Part shown: positions 21,526-30,641 of the stretch, piece after piece
Position numbering within the stretch: the first letter of the stretch is position 1
How the letters are laid out: each line of letters begins with the position of its first letter
Source of the DNA: Craspedostauros australis
Taxonomy: Eukaryota > Bacillariophyta > Bacillariophyceae > Mastogloiales > Achnanthaceae
DNA: 64,000 nt
Reading direction: 5' to 3'
NCBI GenBank assembly: GCA_026770025.1
Contig: JAMXDE010000016.1
Location: forward strand, 248,001-312,000
Position numbers and translations under genes: made by a program
The notes under the pieces: model-generated
What the model was told of the DNA's origin: nothing
Databases searched by the model: none
The model's input: only the letters and a program-made list of their open reading frames with translations

Positions 21526-23601
21526 ATGCACCACAACGTTTGGGAGAGGAATGGAACAACATCGTCGTCATCCACATCTTCATCACCGTCACCACTGTTG
21601 CGGTCGCAGGTGCTGAATACGGCAACCCCATCGGTAACCACTCCGGCAACCATCTCGGCAACGCAATCGGCAACCATTTCGGCAACGGGAACGTCACGTA
21701 AATCACAAGGGAAGAGAGTCGAACATCATCTCGAGCGGCGCAAGCACGAGCTGGGGGCAATAAATCGTTCGGCAACGCGCACGGCAACGCACACGGCAAC
21801 GTACGCGGCAACCCAAACGGCAACGTGGTTGCGAGTACCGACGAGGAAACCGCGAGTAGTCATTTTCTTGATACACGCAAGTACTCGCGTCTCACATTTC
21901 GCGATGCTCGAGATCACAAAACATGAGAGCTTGGAATGGAGAAAGCTGGATGATCTGGAAGATGTCCGCAGCAAGACGGATTTTGAGGTGCTGGGGACGT
22001 TGGGAGAGGGTGGATTCGGCAAGGCGTTCAAGGTGCGGAATAAGGTGGATGGCAAAGTCTATGCAATGAAGAAAGTCCTCCTGCCGGCGGTGTCGGAAGA
22101 GGATGAAGACCTCAAGAAGGTGCTGCGCGAAGTGCAACTTCTCTCTAGTCTTGATTCTCCTCTGGTCGTGAGGTATTATTCTGCTTGGATGGAAAAGGGT
22201 CGCGATGAAACGATGCAGAGCGGGGCTGCGAACTCAGCTCCCGCTGCGTCATCATCAGCCGATTGGAGTGCATCCGATTCTGGGCTGTTTGCGTCTTCAT
22301 CATCGTCGCGATCATTCTGGCAGAACACCTTCCGCCGTCCTCTCGCATCTGGTTCTCGCCACAATTCGGATGATGCCGATGACAACGCAACCTCCGGCAG
22401 CACAAGCCATAAAGTCTCTTCGACGTCTGAGGGGCTTCCGCGATGCCACCTTTGCAAATCATGCTACGAGGATTGGGAGGTGTCGTTTGAGCAATGGGGA
22501 TTGATCGATGCTGTGCTGCAACCGTTGGATCTATGCATCAACTGCTACATGGAGAGCCTTCCCAGCACGATAGATGCCTCCAACATTCAGATCCGACGAC
22601 GACAAGTGTACGCGAGCTTCCTCTTCATCCTGATGGAGCTATGCGATTACACCCTGACCGAATACCTCGCAATGCCGCAAGGGGACGATGAAAGCAAACG
22701 CGAATCGCAATCTCCCCATCAAGCCACAACTTCAATCGATGACGCTCATGGTGCTGCCGATACCATGAGTGGGGATGATCATGACGATAACCTCGAACGG
22801 GAATGGTCTCTCTTCCGACAAAGCGTGGCTGGAGTGATGTATTTGCACGAGCAGGGCGTCATCCATCGCGATATCAAGCCCAGCAACATATTTGTGCAGA
22901 ATGGCGCAGTGAAGATTGGCGATCTTGGTTTGGCGACCATGATCTCAACATCGAGGAAGGAGCGCAGCAAGACCTCTGGCAAAGAAGCGAAGGAGGGCGC
23001 GGCAGGTTCAGGAGATCCCCAAACCCAGCGATCGTCTCAGGTTGGAACGTTCCTGTATTCCGCACCCGAAGTGACCAGCGGGCAGTACGATGAAGCTTGC
23101 GACGTGTTTTCGTTGGGAGTTTTGCTGGTGGAGATCTTTGCGCACTTCGAGACGGCCATGGAGCGCGCGGTCATCTTGGGCGCTCTGTCCAAGAGCAAGG
23201 GAAGAAGCGGCCAGTACCTGCAGTCGTTGCTGGAGGGTTGGTCCGCGACTAATCCAGTGGCAGCGCATCTCGTGGATCGCATGACGCATGCGGATCCGTC
23301 GCAACGGTACTCCTGCAAGCAAGTGTTGGAGTACATGGATCGTGAGCTGGAGACGAAGCGCCTGTCTGTGTCAGATGGGGTGGGTGATGCGAGTGCTCCG
23401 AGTGCCGAGGCTGATGTTGCGAACAGGACAGAAGCTGATGGGCGAGGAACTTCCGGACCGACGTCGGAACGCTCAGATGGCAACACTGATGAGTCCGATG
23501 TTGCATCGCTACAAAGACAGCTCGCTACAGCACAGCAAACGATAACCAAGTTGAGAGCCTTGCTGGACGACCATGGGATTGCACACGATGACATTAGGTG
23601 A
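21526..23601 (+). CDS. eIF2alpha-kinase-like Ser/Thr kinase with Cys-rich kinase insert
   Basis: 691 residues from the ATG at 21526 (CACCATGC); a second ATG at 21904 would give 565 residues and still the whole kinase. The kinase domain has GEGGFG (about 160-165), YAMKK (Lys182), VIHRDIKPSN (446-455), GDLGLA in place of GDFGLA (465-470) and APE (514-516). A long insert splits the N-lobe at about residues 223-357, as in PEK/GCN2-type kinases that phosphorylate eIF2alpha. Inside it lies CHLCKSCYEDWEVSFEQWG followed by LDLCINCY, a likely metal-binding knuckle that I recall from other diatom kinases. The C-terminus ends in a heptad-like stretch (LQRQLATAQQTITKLRALL). The first 126 residues are (S/T)AT-x tetrapeptide repeats and are doubtful as coding. 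Likely role: stress control of cytosolic translation initiation. Confidence 0.88.
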   Translation: MHHNVWERNGTTSSSSTSSSPSPLLRSQVLNTATPSVTTPATISATQSATISATGTSRKSQGKRVEHHLERRKHELGAINRSATRTATHTATYAATQTATWLRVPTRKPRVVIFLIHASTRVSHFAMLEITKHESLEWRKLDDLEDVRSKTDFEVLGTLGEGGFGKAFKVRNKVDGKVYAMKKVLLPAVSEEDEDLKKVLREVQLLSSLDSPLVVRYYSAWMEKGRDETMQSGAANSAPAASSSADWSASDSGLFASSSSSRSFWQNTFRRPLASGSRHNSDDADDNATSGSTSHKVSSTSEGLPRCHLCKSCYEDWEVSFEQWGLIDAVLQPLDLCINCYMESLPSTIDASNIQIRRRQVYASFLFILMELCDYTLTEYLAMPQGDDESKRESQSPHQATTSIDDAHGAADTMSGDDHDDNLEREWSLFRQSVAGVMYLHEQGVIHRDIKPSNIFVQNGAVKIGDLGLATMISTSRKERSKTSGKEAKEGAAGSGDPQTQRSSQVGTFLYSAPEVTSGQYDEACDVFSLGVLLVEIFAHFETAMERAVILGALSKSKGRSGQYLQSLLEGWSATNPVAAHLVDRMTHADPSQRYSCKQVLEYMDRELETKRLSVSDGVGDASAPSAEADVANRTEADGRGTSGPTSERSDGNTDESDVASLQRQLATAQQTITKLRALLDDHGIAHDDIR
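21620..21691 (+). repeat. 12-bp tandem repeat block 1, six copies
   Basis: Consensus CGGCAACNNNNN with a fixed seven-base core (one copy has GGTAAC). In the kinase frame it encodes the tetrapeptides S/T-A/V-T-x. Confidence 0.85.
21770..21829 (+). repeat. 12-bp tandem repeat block 2, five copies
   Basis: The same CGGCAACNNNNN unit as the block 150 bp upstream and in the same reading frame, encoding SATR-TATH-TATY-AATQ-TATW. Confidence 0.88.
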
Positions 23602-23936
23602 ACCTTGATGGAATAAAGTATGGGTACTCTCGTAAAGCGGGGTGTGATGCTGACGCCGCATGAATGCATGTGTACCATCAATCGTAGCATGCATAGAGTA
23701 ATAGATGATGCTATTTCACCACTTGCGGAGGAGGGGCGCATTGGTGCTGATCACTTCGCGTCGTGAAGTCGAAGTTCGTACGAGTAGAATACCAATGAAG
23801 CAGAATATCGCACTCCAGCGAAGCAATGCACAAAGCAAGGCAGAATCGAGTCGAGTATGCAGTGTAGACCACGGTGCTCGACTGTCGAGTATTAAATCAC
23901 TCTGCGCGTAGAGAGGCAGCTACCCTATGCCCTTCT
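23602..23936. other. Convergent intergenic region
   Basis: Between the kinase stop and the Notchless stop. Carries TACGAGTA at 23779-23786. No gene seen. Confidence 0.6.
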
Positions 23937-25544
23937 CTAATGCTTCCATATCTTGATGGTTCTATCTTTCGATCCAGTGGCGACGCTGGAACCATTGGGA
24001 GACCAGTCCAAGGCATAGACCTCGTCGGCATGTCCTGGCAACGTGGCACGGGCTCTTTTGCCCGACGGTACCTCCCACAGCTTCGCCGTGCTGTCCTTGC
24101 TGGCGCTGACGAGGTACCGCGAATCGTTGCTCCATGCGACTTGGTAGACAGCACCGACGTGTCCCGTGAGGGTGGTGAGGAAGTCGCCCGAGAATCCATT
24201 CCACAGCTTGACCTTCTTGTCGAAGGAGGCCGAGGCGAAGTAGCGACCATCGGGACTGAAGGCGATGTGGTTGACGGCCTGCTGATGCCCCGTCAACCGC
24301 TTGATGGGGTGCTTGTCCGATGTGGGATGCCAAAGGAAGAGGGTGAAATCGTCGCTGCCGGAAACCAAGCGCTCTGGTCCCAACTCTCGGCATGCGTTGT
24401 ACTTTTCCACGGCCGCCTCGTAAGCTGCCTGGGGAGAGTCGAACTGTCTGCAGCGGTGGTCGTAGGGTCCCGTCCGACACACGTAATCCGTCGACAATGC
24501 CAGCGTGTTTATTCTGTGGCCATGTCCCTTGAGAGAGCGCACGAGCTTGCCCAGGACGTCGCCGTCTTTGGCGGTCCATACCTTGATCGTCCTATCGCGG
24601 CTGGCTGTGTACAAGAATCCCTCACCGCCCCATTTGACGCACTCCACGCTATCCGTGTGTCCAGACAATGTGGCGAGAGAATTCTGCGTTCGGACGTTCC
24701 ACACCTTGGTGGTGCCGTCCTTCGAACTGGTGGCCAGCCGCTCGCATTTGGCATTGAGATGGAGCGGTTCCCAGGCGATGCTGGTGATCCACTGCTTGTG
24801 CGCCTTCTTGGAGAAGACCGGCTTTCCCGTGGAGGGATCCCAGAGAATGAGCACGCCATTCTTGTCGGAGGTCGCGAATCTGTTGCCATCTGGAGACCAG
24901 GCGGTGCAGAGCACGTGGTTCTTGTGCTGGCGACCCGTGTGCTTGGGGAGGGATGTGTTGACATCCCAGAAGCGCACCGTCGTATCGCCACCGCCCGAAG
25001 CCAAGTAACGACCATCCGGACTGTACGAAACATGCAGAATGGCCTCTGTGTGGCCCGGCATGGTGTCCGTGCATCTGGTGACCGGGCGCACGCGGAAGAC
25101 TGCCAACGGCTGGTACGTGAGCTGCAGGACCTGCTCCGTCGACAGCTTGTGGTCCTTGAGGAACTCGGCGATGGTCGTTCGGATTTCCACGTCGTCAGCA
25201 ACGCCATCCTTCTCCACCTTGGCGTAAAAGGAATACGGTATGCCCTTCTGCGAATCATCTTTGTCGTCGGCCTGCTCCATCAAAGAATGCACCAGCGCCT
25301 GCAGATCATCCACCGACGAGTTGGTCGGAATGTCGAGGTTGTCGGCCAGCTCCTCGCCTTGCCTGTTCTGGAACTGCACGACGAGATTGGTCGGCAGATC
25401 CTTGTCCGTCTCATCATCATCGGCCCTGCGGAAGCGCTTCGTGGGGTTGGAGTACCGGTATCCCAGGTTGTTGGGATTCTTGCTGCCGACCAGACTGCCT
25501 CCCCAACCGATTCCGCCGGTGCGTTGATCCTCCTGCGTCGACAT
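23937..25544 (-). CDS. NLE1: Notchless/Rsa4 WD40 ribosome-assembly protein
   Basis: 535 residues from the ATG at 25544. The ubiquitin-like NLE domain comes first (LPTNLVVQFQNRQGEELADN through LQLTYQPLAVFRVRP, about residues 50-150). Eight WD40 repeats then form the propeller, starting at MPGHTEAILHVSYSPDGRYL and ending KDRTIKIWKH. The conserved insertion between repeats 4 and 5 (VCRTGPYDHR through ERLVSGSDDFTLFLW) fits Notchless. In yeast Rsa4 the NLE domain binds the AAA+ ATPase Mdn1/Rea1 and drives remodelling of pre-60S particles in the nucleolus and nucleoplasm. Length and architecture match the family. No intron seen. The 583-codon open frame on the opposite strand is a codon-bias shadow. 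Confidence 0.96.
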   Translation of the reverse strand: MSTQEDQRTGGIGWGGSLVGSKNPNNLGYRYSNPTKRFRRADDDETDKDLPTNLVVQFQNRQGEELADNLDIPTNSSVDDLQALVHSLMEQADDKDDSQKGIPYSFYAKVEKDGVADDVEIRTTIAEFLKDHKLSTEQVLQLTYQPLAVFRVRPVTRCTDTMPGHTEAILHVSYSPDGRYLASGGGDTTVRFWDVNTSLPKHTGRQHKNHVLCTAWSPDGNRFATSDKNGVLILWDPSTGKPVFSKKAHKQWITSIAWEPLHLNAKCERLATSSKDGTTKVWNVRTQNSLATLSGHTDSVECVKWGGEGFLYTASRDRTIKVWTAKDGDVLGKLVRSLKGHGHRINTLALSTDYVCRTGPYDHRCRQFDSPQAAYEAAVEKYNACRELGPERLVSGSDDFTLFLWHPTSDKHPIKRLTGHQQAVNHIAFSPDGRYFASASFDKKVKLWNGFSGDFLTTLTGHVGAVYQVAWSNDSRYLVSASKDSTAKLWEVPSGKRARATLPGHADEVYALDWSPNGSSVATGSKDRTIKIWKH

Positions 25545-26298
25545 GATCAAGCGCAACTGTTACTAATATCGTATAATAGTGTGGAACGTGCGTCTCTGCG
25601 TCTCTGCAGTGCTATTCTTTCGTGACCTTGTGTTCCACTCAAGGCTCTACTCGTCCGAGTATTGGTACTGTTGAGTGATGTTCTTTGGTCGTTGCTTTCG
25701 CTTTTGGGTAGTCGTACTACTACAGCAAAGAAGAAAATGAAGAAGAGGCGGAGTTTGTTGCCTCCATCTTTCTTGTTTTGGGCTTGGGTGGTCACTGGCT
25801 CCACGTACGACGTCTTGCTCTTCATTTCTTGGCGCCAAAACGCATAGATGGACAGACGACGAAGACGTGCAAAAGGACTTTCCCATTCTTCTCCGATTGG
25901 AGGTAGAGAGCGGTTGGAAGATGGAGATGAATCGAAGACATATGCGTTGCGGACAATGGAAACGAATCAGGAGATGCGAGCACAGCGCAACTCTCCACCT
26001 CTGCACTCTTCGGGCTACGAGTTGGGTGTGATGGCTCTCGTATCCCATCTCATCCCTCCAACGGACTGAACTGAACTGAACCGAACTGGACGTGCCTTGA
26101 CTTGTGAACTGCCCACCGGTATTGATCAGACAAATGGAACAGTGGAATAGAATATAGTAGTGGAGTAGAGTGCTTGCTTCTTGCAATCGCAACGGAGATG
26201 CATCACAATGCGCTCCTCTATTCTATTGCACAATATAATATGATAGGTATTCTAATAGAATAGAATACATGCTATTCATCGTTGGAGGGGACAAAGCT

Positions 26299-26320
26299 AG
26301 AGAGAGAGAGAGAGAGAGAG
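26299..26320. repeat. (AG)11 microsatellite
   Basis: Perfect dinucleotide run in the divergent region upstream of the Notchless gene. Confidence 0.95.
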
Positions 26321-27091
26321 CTTGATGCTCAAGAGGGACACGGAAGCAAGACTCCTGTCACCAGTTCGTTTTCGTTTGCCGATCCCTTGGTTGATAGCAC
26401 TCACGGCACACGGTCACATCACGCGTTGCCAAAATCGACGAGACGGACGCGCCACCCTTTTTGCACGTGCGATGGTTGATGGGTCGGAGTGTCCCCGAAT
26501 TTTTGGAGAACTTTGGCGGAGGCTGGTGTTGAACCGTGGGAGTCTTGTGTGCCGTTTTGTTCGGCGAGAACCCACAATTTTGAGTCACGCTTTTTTGAAC
26601 AAGGCGGGATTTGGAGATTGGACATGAACGAGACATGGAAAGGCGCGCGATATCGATATTGATTTATTGAGGGCTGAATATACAACAAACACGGCCACGC
26701 ACGGACAGGCAAGGGTAAATTCACACCAATCCCCACGTGTCTGCAACGAAGACAAGGAAACAAAAAACCGATGTCAAAAGGGCAACACGGTGTTCACACC
26801 ACAACCAAGGCAGAGACATCTTTGCTCGTGAAGGAACATTTAAGGCCATGGTCACAGCAACAGCGCCAGCAAACCCAGAGACGGAAACCAAAGCCGCAAC
26901 AGGCACAACACCCCAAGGACAAACAACGAGAGTTGGGAAGAGAGGAAGAGAGAGGGAGCGTATCACGCCACACCACACAGCGCCACGGCTCCGCCATCGT
27001 CATCACTCCAACGTCAACTCACTCGCACAGATGCATCTCTGATTTGGCAACAACAAAGGCACTCCCACTCCCACTTCCACTTCCACCACTA

Positions 27092-27117
27092 CCATTACCA
27101 TTACCATTACCATTACC
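27092..27117. repeat. CCATTA hexamer microsatellite
   Basis: About four perfect CCATTA copies within a larger AC-rich stretch upstream of the PH-like gene. Confidence 0.9.
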
Positions 27118-27372
27118 ACGACCATCATCATCCTTGTCTGCTACCATTGCTACCAACATCATCACAGACACTCACTGGTATCATCAACGTCAACATCATC
27201 AACGACTGCGAGGACGGCAAAGCCAATTGGAGCTTCGATTCCTCCGTATACCAACACTCTTTTACCATCTTCTTCCTCACATCCTTTGCAACCCCCTCAA
27301 GCTCGCATCCCCACATCAACTGCCATCTCGCAGCTCGCATCAAGACACAGCCAAACACGTTAACGGCAGTGC

Positions 27373-27403
<31 letters not shown>

Positions 27404-27977
27404 GGCAGCAGGACCAGCAAGAGAACGCGTGAGAGACCATCGTTTCGGCTTCCGACACTCTGCTTCAGTCTCCAGTTTTCGCAGCGAAACACCTCCTTGG
27501 GAAAGGCAGCGAACTCTTGGTCGTCGTCCCGCAAAGGAATTTTTTGGACGTCGGGCAAACCCAGGCGCAGCAAGAAAACACGACCAGACACGTTCGTCCC
27601 GCGCACTCGTAACAAGCAGCAGTCAGCGAAAGCACGAAACGCCGCTTCAGCAGCAAGCAAACACACGCAGTTGCTGGGGATCAGATCGCAAGCATCGTCG
27701 CTGTCATTCTCTGAACGCAAGGCAAGACGCAAGCAAAGCCAACATCAACGACGACAACAACAACAACAACACCAGAGGAGTGCCACCACAAACGACCATT
27801 TGGAACATTCACTGAGTTGAGCAACCCCCCTAACACCCACAGCGAGCGCAAAGCAATCGAGCGATCAACCCACCACCGCTGCACAAACACGGCCACGCAC
27901 AAACACGCTCAGACACATACTCATACGCAACAGCAACAGAACCCTCGTCGCTACTCCATACAACCAACATCTCCAAC

Positions 27978-29474
27978 ATGACGACCGAAACAGAGAGCCC
28001 CGCAATCGAGATCACCGCTGCTGACGCTCCTGCTGCTGTTGTTGTGGAGGCCGCTACGCCTGCGTCTCCAACCGCAGAGGCAGAACCATCGCCAGCAACG
28101 GAAGAGGCTGCCGCAGCCGCCGTGACGGATGATGAGGAGGCCGTTCCAGACGTCCACGCTGACGCCGGAGCTGCAGCTGATACTGATGCTCCAGCTCAAG
28201 GAAAGGAAGAGGAACACAACGACGAGACACCAGCAGCAGAACAAACAGCAATGCCAGCAGCGGCAGACACGGAAACGCCAACCAAAGCGGAGTCCACCGA
28301 TGATGGTGGTCTGGAGGCGCTCTCCGAACTCGTGCCGGACCTCAAGTCCAGGAAGCACTCCCTCAAGAACGGGAATGGCATGACCCTCCTTGCTGCCTCC
28401 GAAGCCGCGGGAGATGGCGCGGATGCAGCTGCCGAGCACGTGGACGCAGAGGCGGACGCACCAGACACAAAACCAGCCGCAACGAAAGCCAAGGGCACCA
28501 ATGCGAACGCGGAGGCAGGCACAGACACCGGAGCCGCGACGAACGAGTCCGACGGTGGCACGCCAGCACGAATACCAACAAAGAGCAAGTCCTTCGCGTC
28601 TGCCCACGCCGACGACATGTCCAGCTCCGACGGAGATGATCCAGACATGGCCGACAAGGACGTCGACGAGATCCTGTACGGCAAGGACGACGGTCTGCCC
28701 GCTGCGGACGCAAACTCCGACCAAGCCCTCGACGACGACAGCCACCAGAGCACGCCACGCCCACCCAACGAGCTCGGCAACGACGTGGGCTTCTCCGGCG
28801 AGACCTACAACAACATCTCGTCGGCGCAGTCTCTCACCACCGCAACGCAGACCCATGAGATCCGCATGCCCATGTACCTGCCCAACTTCAAGCCTGCCAC
28901 CGGCTGCACCAACGCGTCGGACTTTATCGTCCGCTGCTTCGCGGCCCGCCTGAGATCTGGCGTCAACGTCGTCAAGCACGGCCGCTCCAGATGGTGCAAG
29001 TCCCGGCTGCGCGTCCTCCACATCCACCCTGACGGAAAGTCCCTCAGCTGGAAGCCGGCGCAAGGTGAGCCCACCTCCTCGAAGAGACCGCCGAAGCTAG
29101 ACTTGACGACTTGCCTTGAAGTCAGACATGCCTGGAGCCCCGATCCGCAGAACCCCATGTACACAGGAACACCCATCCTCAGACAAAAGTGCGAGGCCGC
29201 CAACGCCCACAAGTCCTTCGCCCTCATCTTCCCCAAGAGAACCGTCGACATCACCTCCGTCACGGCGGACCAATGCAAGGTCCTCATGGAGGGCTTCTCT
29301 GCCCTCTGCTTCAGGTTACAGGTCGCCAACTTTGCCGCTCGTGGAGGCAAAGAGGACGAGGCCGAGAGGGAGGCGGAGCGCGACACGGCCTCCGTCACTC
29401 TCACCAACAATTCCAACTCGCCCCTGTCGCCCAACAACCCAGCCAGGGCACGCCGTTCCAACGTCGCGCAGTGA
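27978..29474 (+). CDS. Acidic protein with C-terminal PH-like domain
   Basis: 498 residues, ATG at 27978 (CCAACATGA). The first 300 residues are low-complexity Ala/Glu/Asp/Thr with scattered conserved-looking islands (LEALSELVPDLKSRKHSLKN; DVDEILYGKDDGLPA). The C-terminal domain at about residues 310-455 reads like a PH fold: GVNVVKHGRSRWCKSRLRVL, a strand LSWKPAQ, LDLTTCLEVRHAW, FALIFPKRTVDITSV, and a final helix QCKVLMEGFSALCFRL. PH domains of this kind bind phosphoinositides or membranes; the lysine and arginine cluster in the first hairpin fits, but binding is inferred. The tail has Asn/Ser/Pro repeats. Expected cytosolic, perhaps membrane recruited. No intron seen. Confidence 0.82.
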   Translation: MTTETESPAIEITAADAPAAVVVEAATPASPTAEAEPSPATEEAAAAAVTDDEEAVPDVHADAGAAADTDAPAQGKEEEHNDETPAAEQTAMPAAADTETPTKAESTDDGGLEALSELVPDLKSRKHSLKNGNGMTLLAASEAAGDGADAAAEHVDAEADAPDTKPAATKAKGTNANAEAGTDTGAATNESDGGTPARIPTKSKSFASAHADDMSSSDGDDPDMADKDVDEILYGKDDGLPAADANSDQALDDDSHQSTPRPPNELGNDVGFSGETYNNISSAQSLTTATQTHEIRMPMYLPNFKPATGCTNASDFIVRCFAARLRSGVNVVKHGRSRWCKSRLRVLHIHPDGKSLSWKPAQGEPTSSKRPPKLDLTTCLEVRHAWSPDPQNPMYTGTPILRQKCEAANAHKSFALIFPKRTVDITSVTADQCKVLMEGFSALCFRLQVANFAARGGKEDEAEREAERDTASVTLTNNSNSPLSPNNPARARRSNVAQ

Positions 29475-30641
29475 AAACATGATGCAAGATCAGACACTTC
29501 GTGAGCCTGATCGCAAAGTCAGGCAAGGCGAAGGTGACGACAAGACGCCCACCCTCTCAACGGTTGCGGTGCTCCACGAAGGGCTGCCATGCAACCGGCG
29601 GCCAACCTGCAGCAACATAAATAACCTATTTGTCAGTGTGTTCATGGTCTACAAAGCCTCTCTCTCTCTCTGTGTAGAGAGATGCCGATTCTTGGAGTAC
29701 TCTGGAATAACAGTCTTTCAACGACACAGAAGCAACGATACTCGTACAGTAGAACCAATCAATCGCAACCTGATCAAACTGTGCACGATAGAGTGCGCAA
29801 CGAAGTGTACATTGCTGTTGCAGCGCATCGTATCCGGACGCTGATGCCAAGAGCGCCATGGCGCGAATGCACCTATCTGCTCGAGCTGCTGCTGCTTCTT
29901 GCCCCTGGCATCGTCCTTGACGTTTGTGCCATGACACACCATGTTGGCTGGTCCTTCGGAGATGTAGGTTTGCGCCTGGTAGAAGTAGAAATCGCAAGCA
30001 GTATTTTTCGTCACCATTGACCTTATTGTGTCGTTGTGGTGGCGCAATGATGCAAGCGCAGCTTCGGCATCTCCAGAGATTAGTCACGCAAAGTCGTGCT
30101 GACGGCGGAGGGTTGAAGGCTACGGCGTGACAAGTCATAACATGGCGCCTACAAGCGTGGCCTCTGCTCAGACACATCAGCCAATAGGAATTAGACATCC
30201 GACAAAACAAAAGTGAATGAGATCGATCTTCTTTGATAGCTGTGTGTATCTATGGATGCGTCTGTCTGTTTTTGTTTGCTTGTTGCTAGTGAGAGTACGG
30301 AGCAGCCAAGACTCGTTGTCAACATTGAGTAAAAGCAAGACCTAGTTCACATCAGGAACGCCACGGGCAGCAGTTCGCAGATGTGGAGTGGTATGCATGG
30401 CCATGGCTCTGATGAAAGGCGCTGGCAAAGGAGGAACATCGACACATCCTCCTTGCAGCGATTGTTGTTGGCGTTGTTCGTTTGGGCGTGGCGAAGCAAA
30501 GGAGGATTCAACATGTCGCCGGATGAACATATTTTCGTATGGAGCACGAGTAGTACTTGAGTACCATTGGCCATCCCCCTTCAGTTGCTCCTCGCGGGGT
30601 GGTTGAGTGGCGTGCACTTGCGCTGCTATCCCCGCATGCAA
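29475..30641. other. Convergent intergenic region
   Basis: Between the stops of the PH-like gene (+) and the HPF gene (-). Contains a CT-rich run at 29657-29673, TACTCGTA at 29739-29746 and CACGAGTA at 30545-30552. Minus frames of about 100-194 codons start at non-ATG codons or have unlikely Cys/His/Arg-rich composition. No gene or RNA seen. Confidence 0.55.

Larger units (their letters stand above)
25545..27977. other. 2.4 kb gene-free divergent region with AC-rich leader
   Basis: The longest gene-free stretch in the window, between the starts of Notchless (-) and the PH-like gene (+). 25545-26640 is ordinary intergenic DNA with an (AG)11 run. From about 26760 to 27977 the + strand is strongly AC-rich with CAA, CAC and CCATTA repeats, as expected for a long 5' leader of the PH-like gene. 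A 349-codon + frame (26771-27820) and a 222-codon frame overlapping it consist of His, Gln, Pro, Ser and Asn runs; I do not accept them as genes. Confidence 0.6.

Noticed and set aside
23874-25625. 583-codon + strand open frame
   Set aside because: Exact antisense of Notchless; no motif; caused by codon bias of the real gene.
26771-27820. 349-codon + frame with Asn, Gln, His and Pro runs
   Set aside because: Low-complexity, overlapped by another open frame, lies in an AC-rich leader; no ordered domain.
27951-29063. 370-codon minus open frame
   Set aside because: Antisense shadow of the PH-like gene; Cys/Val/Gly-rich composition.
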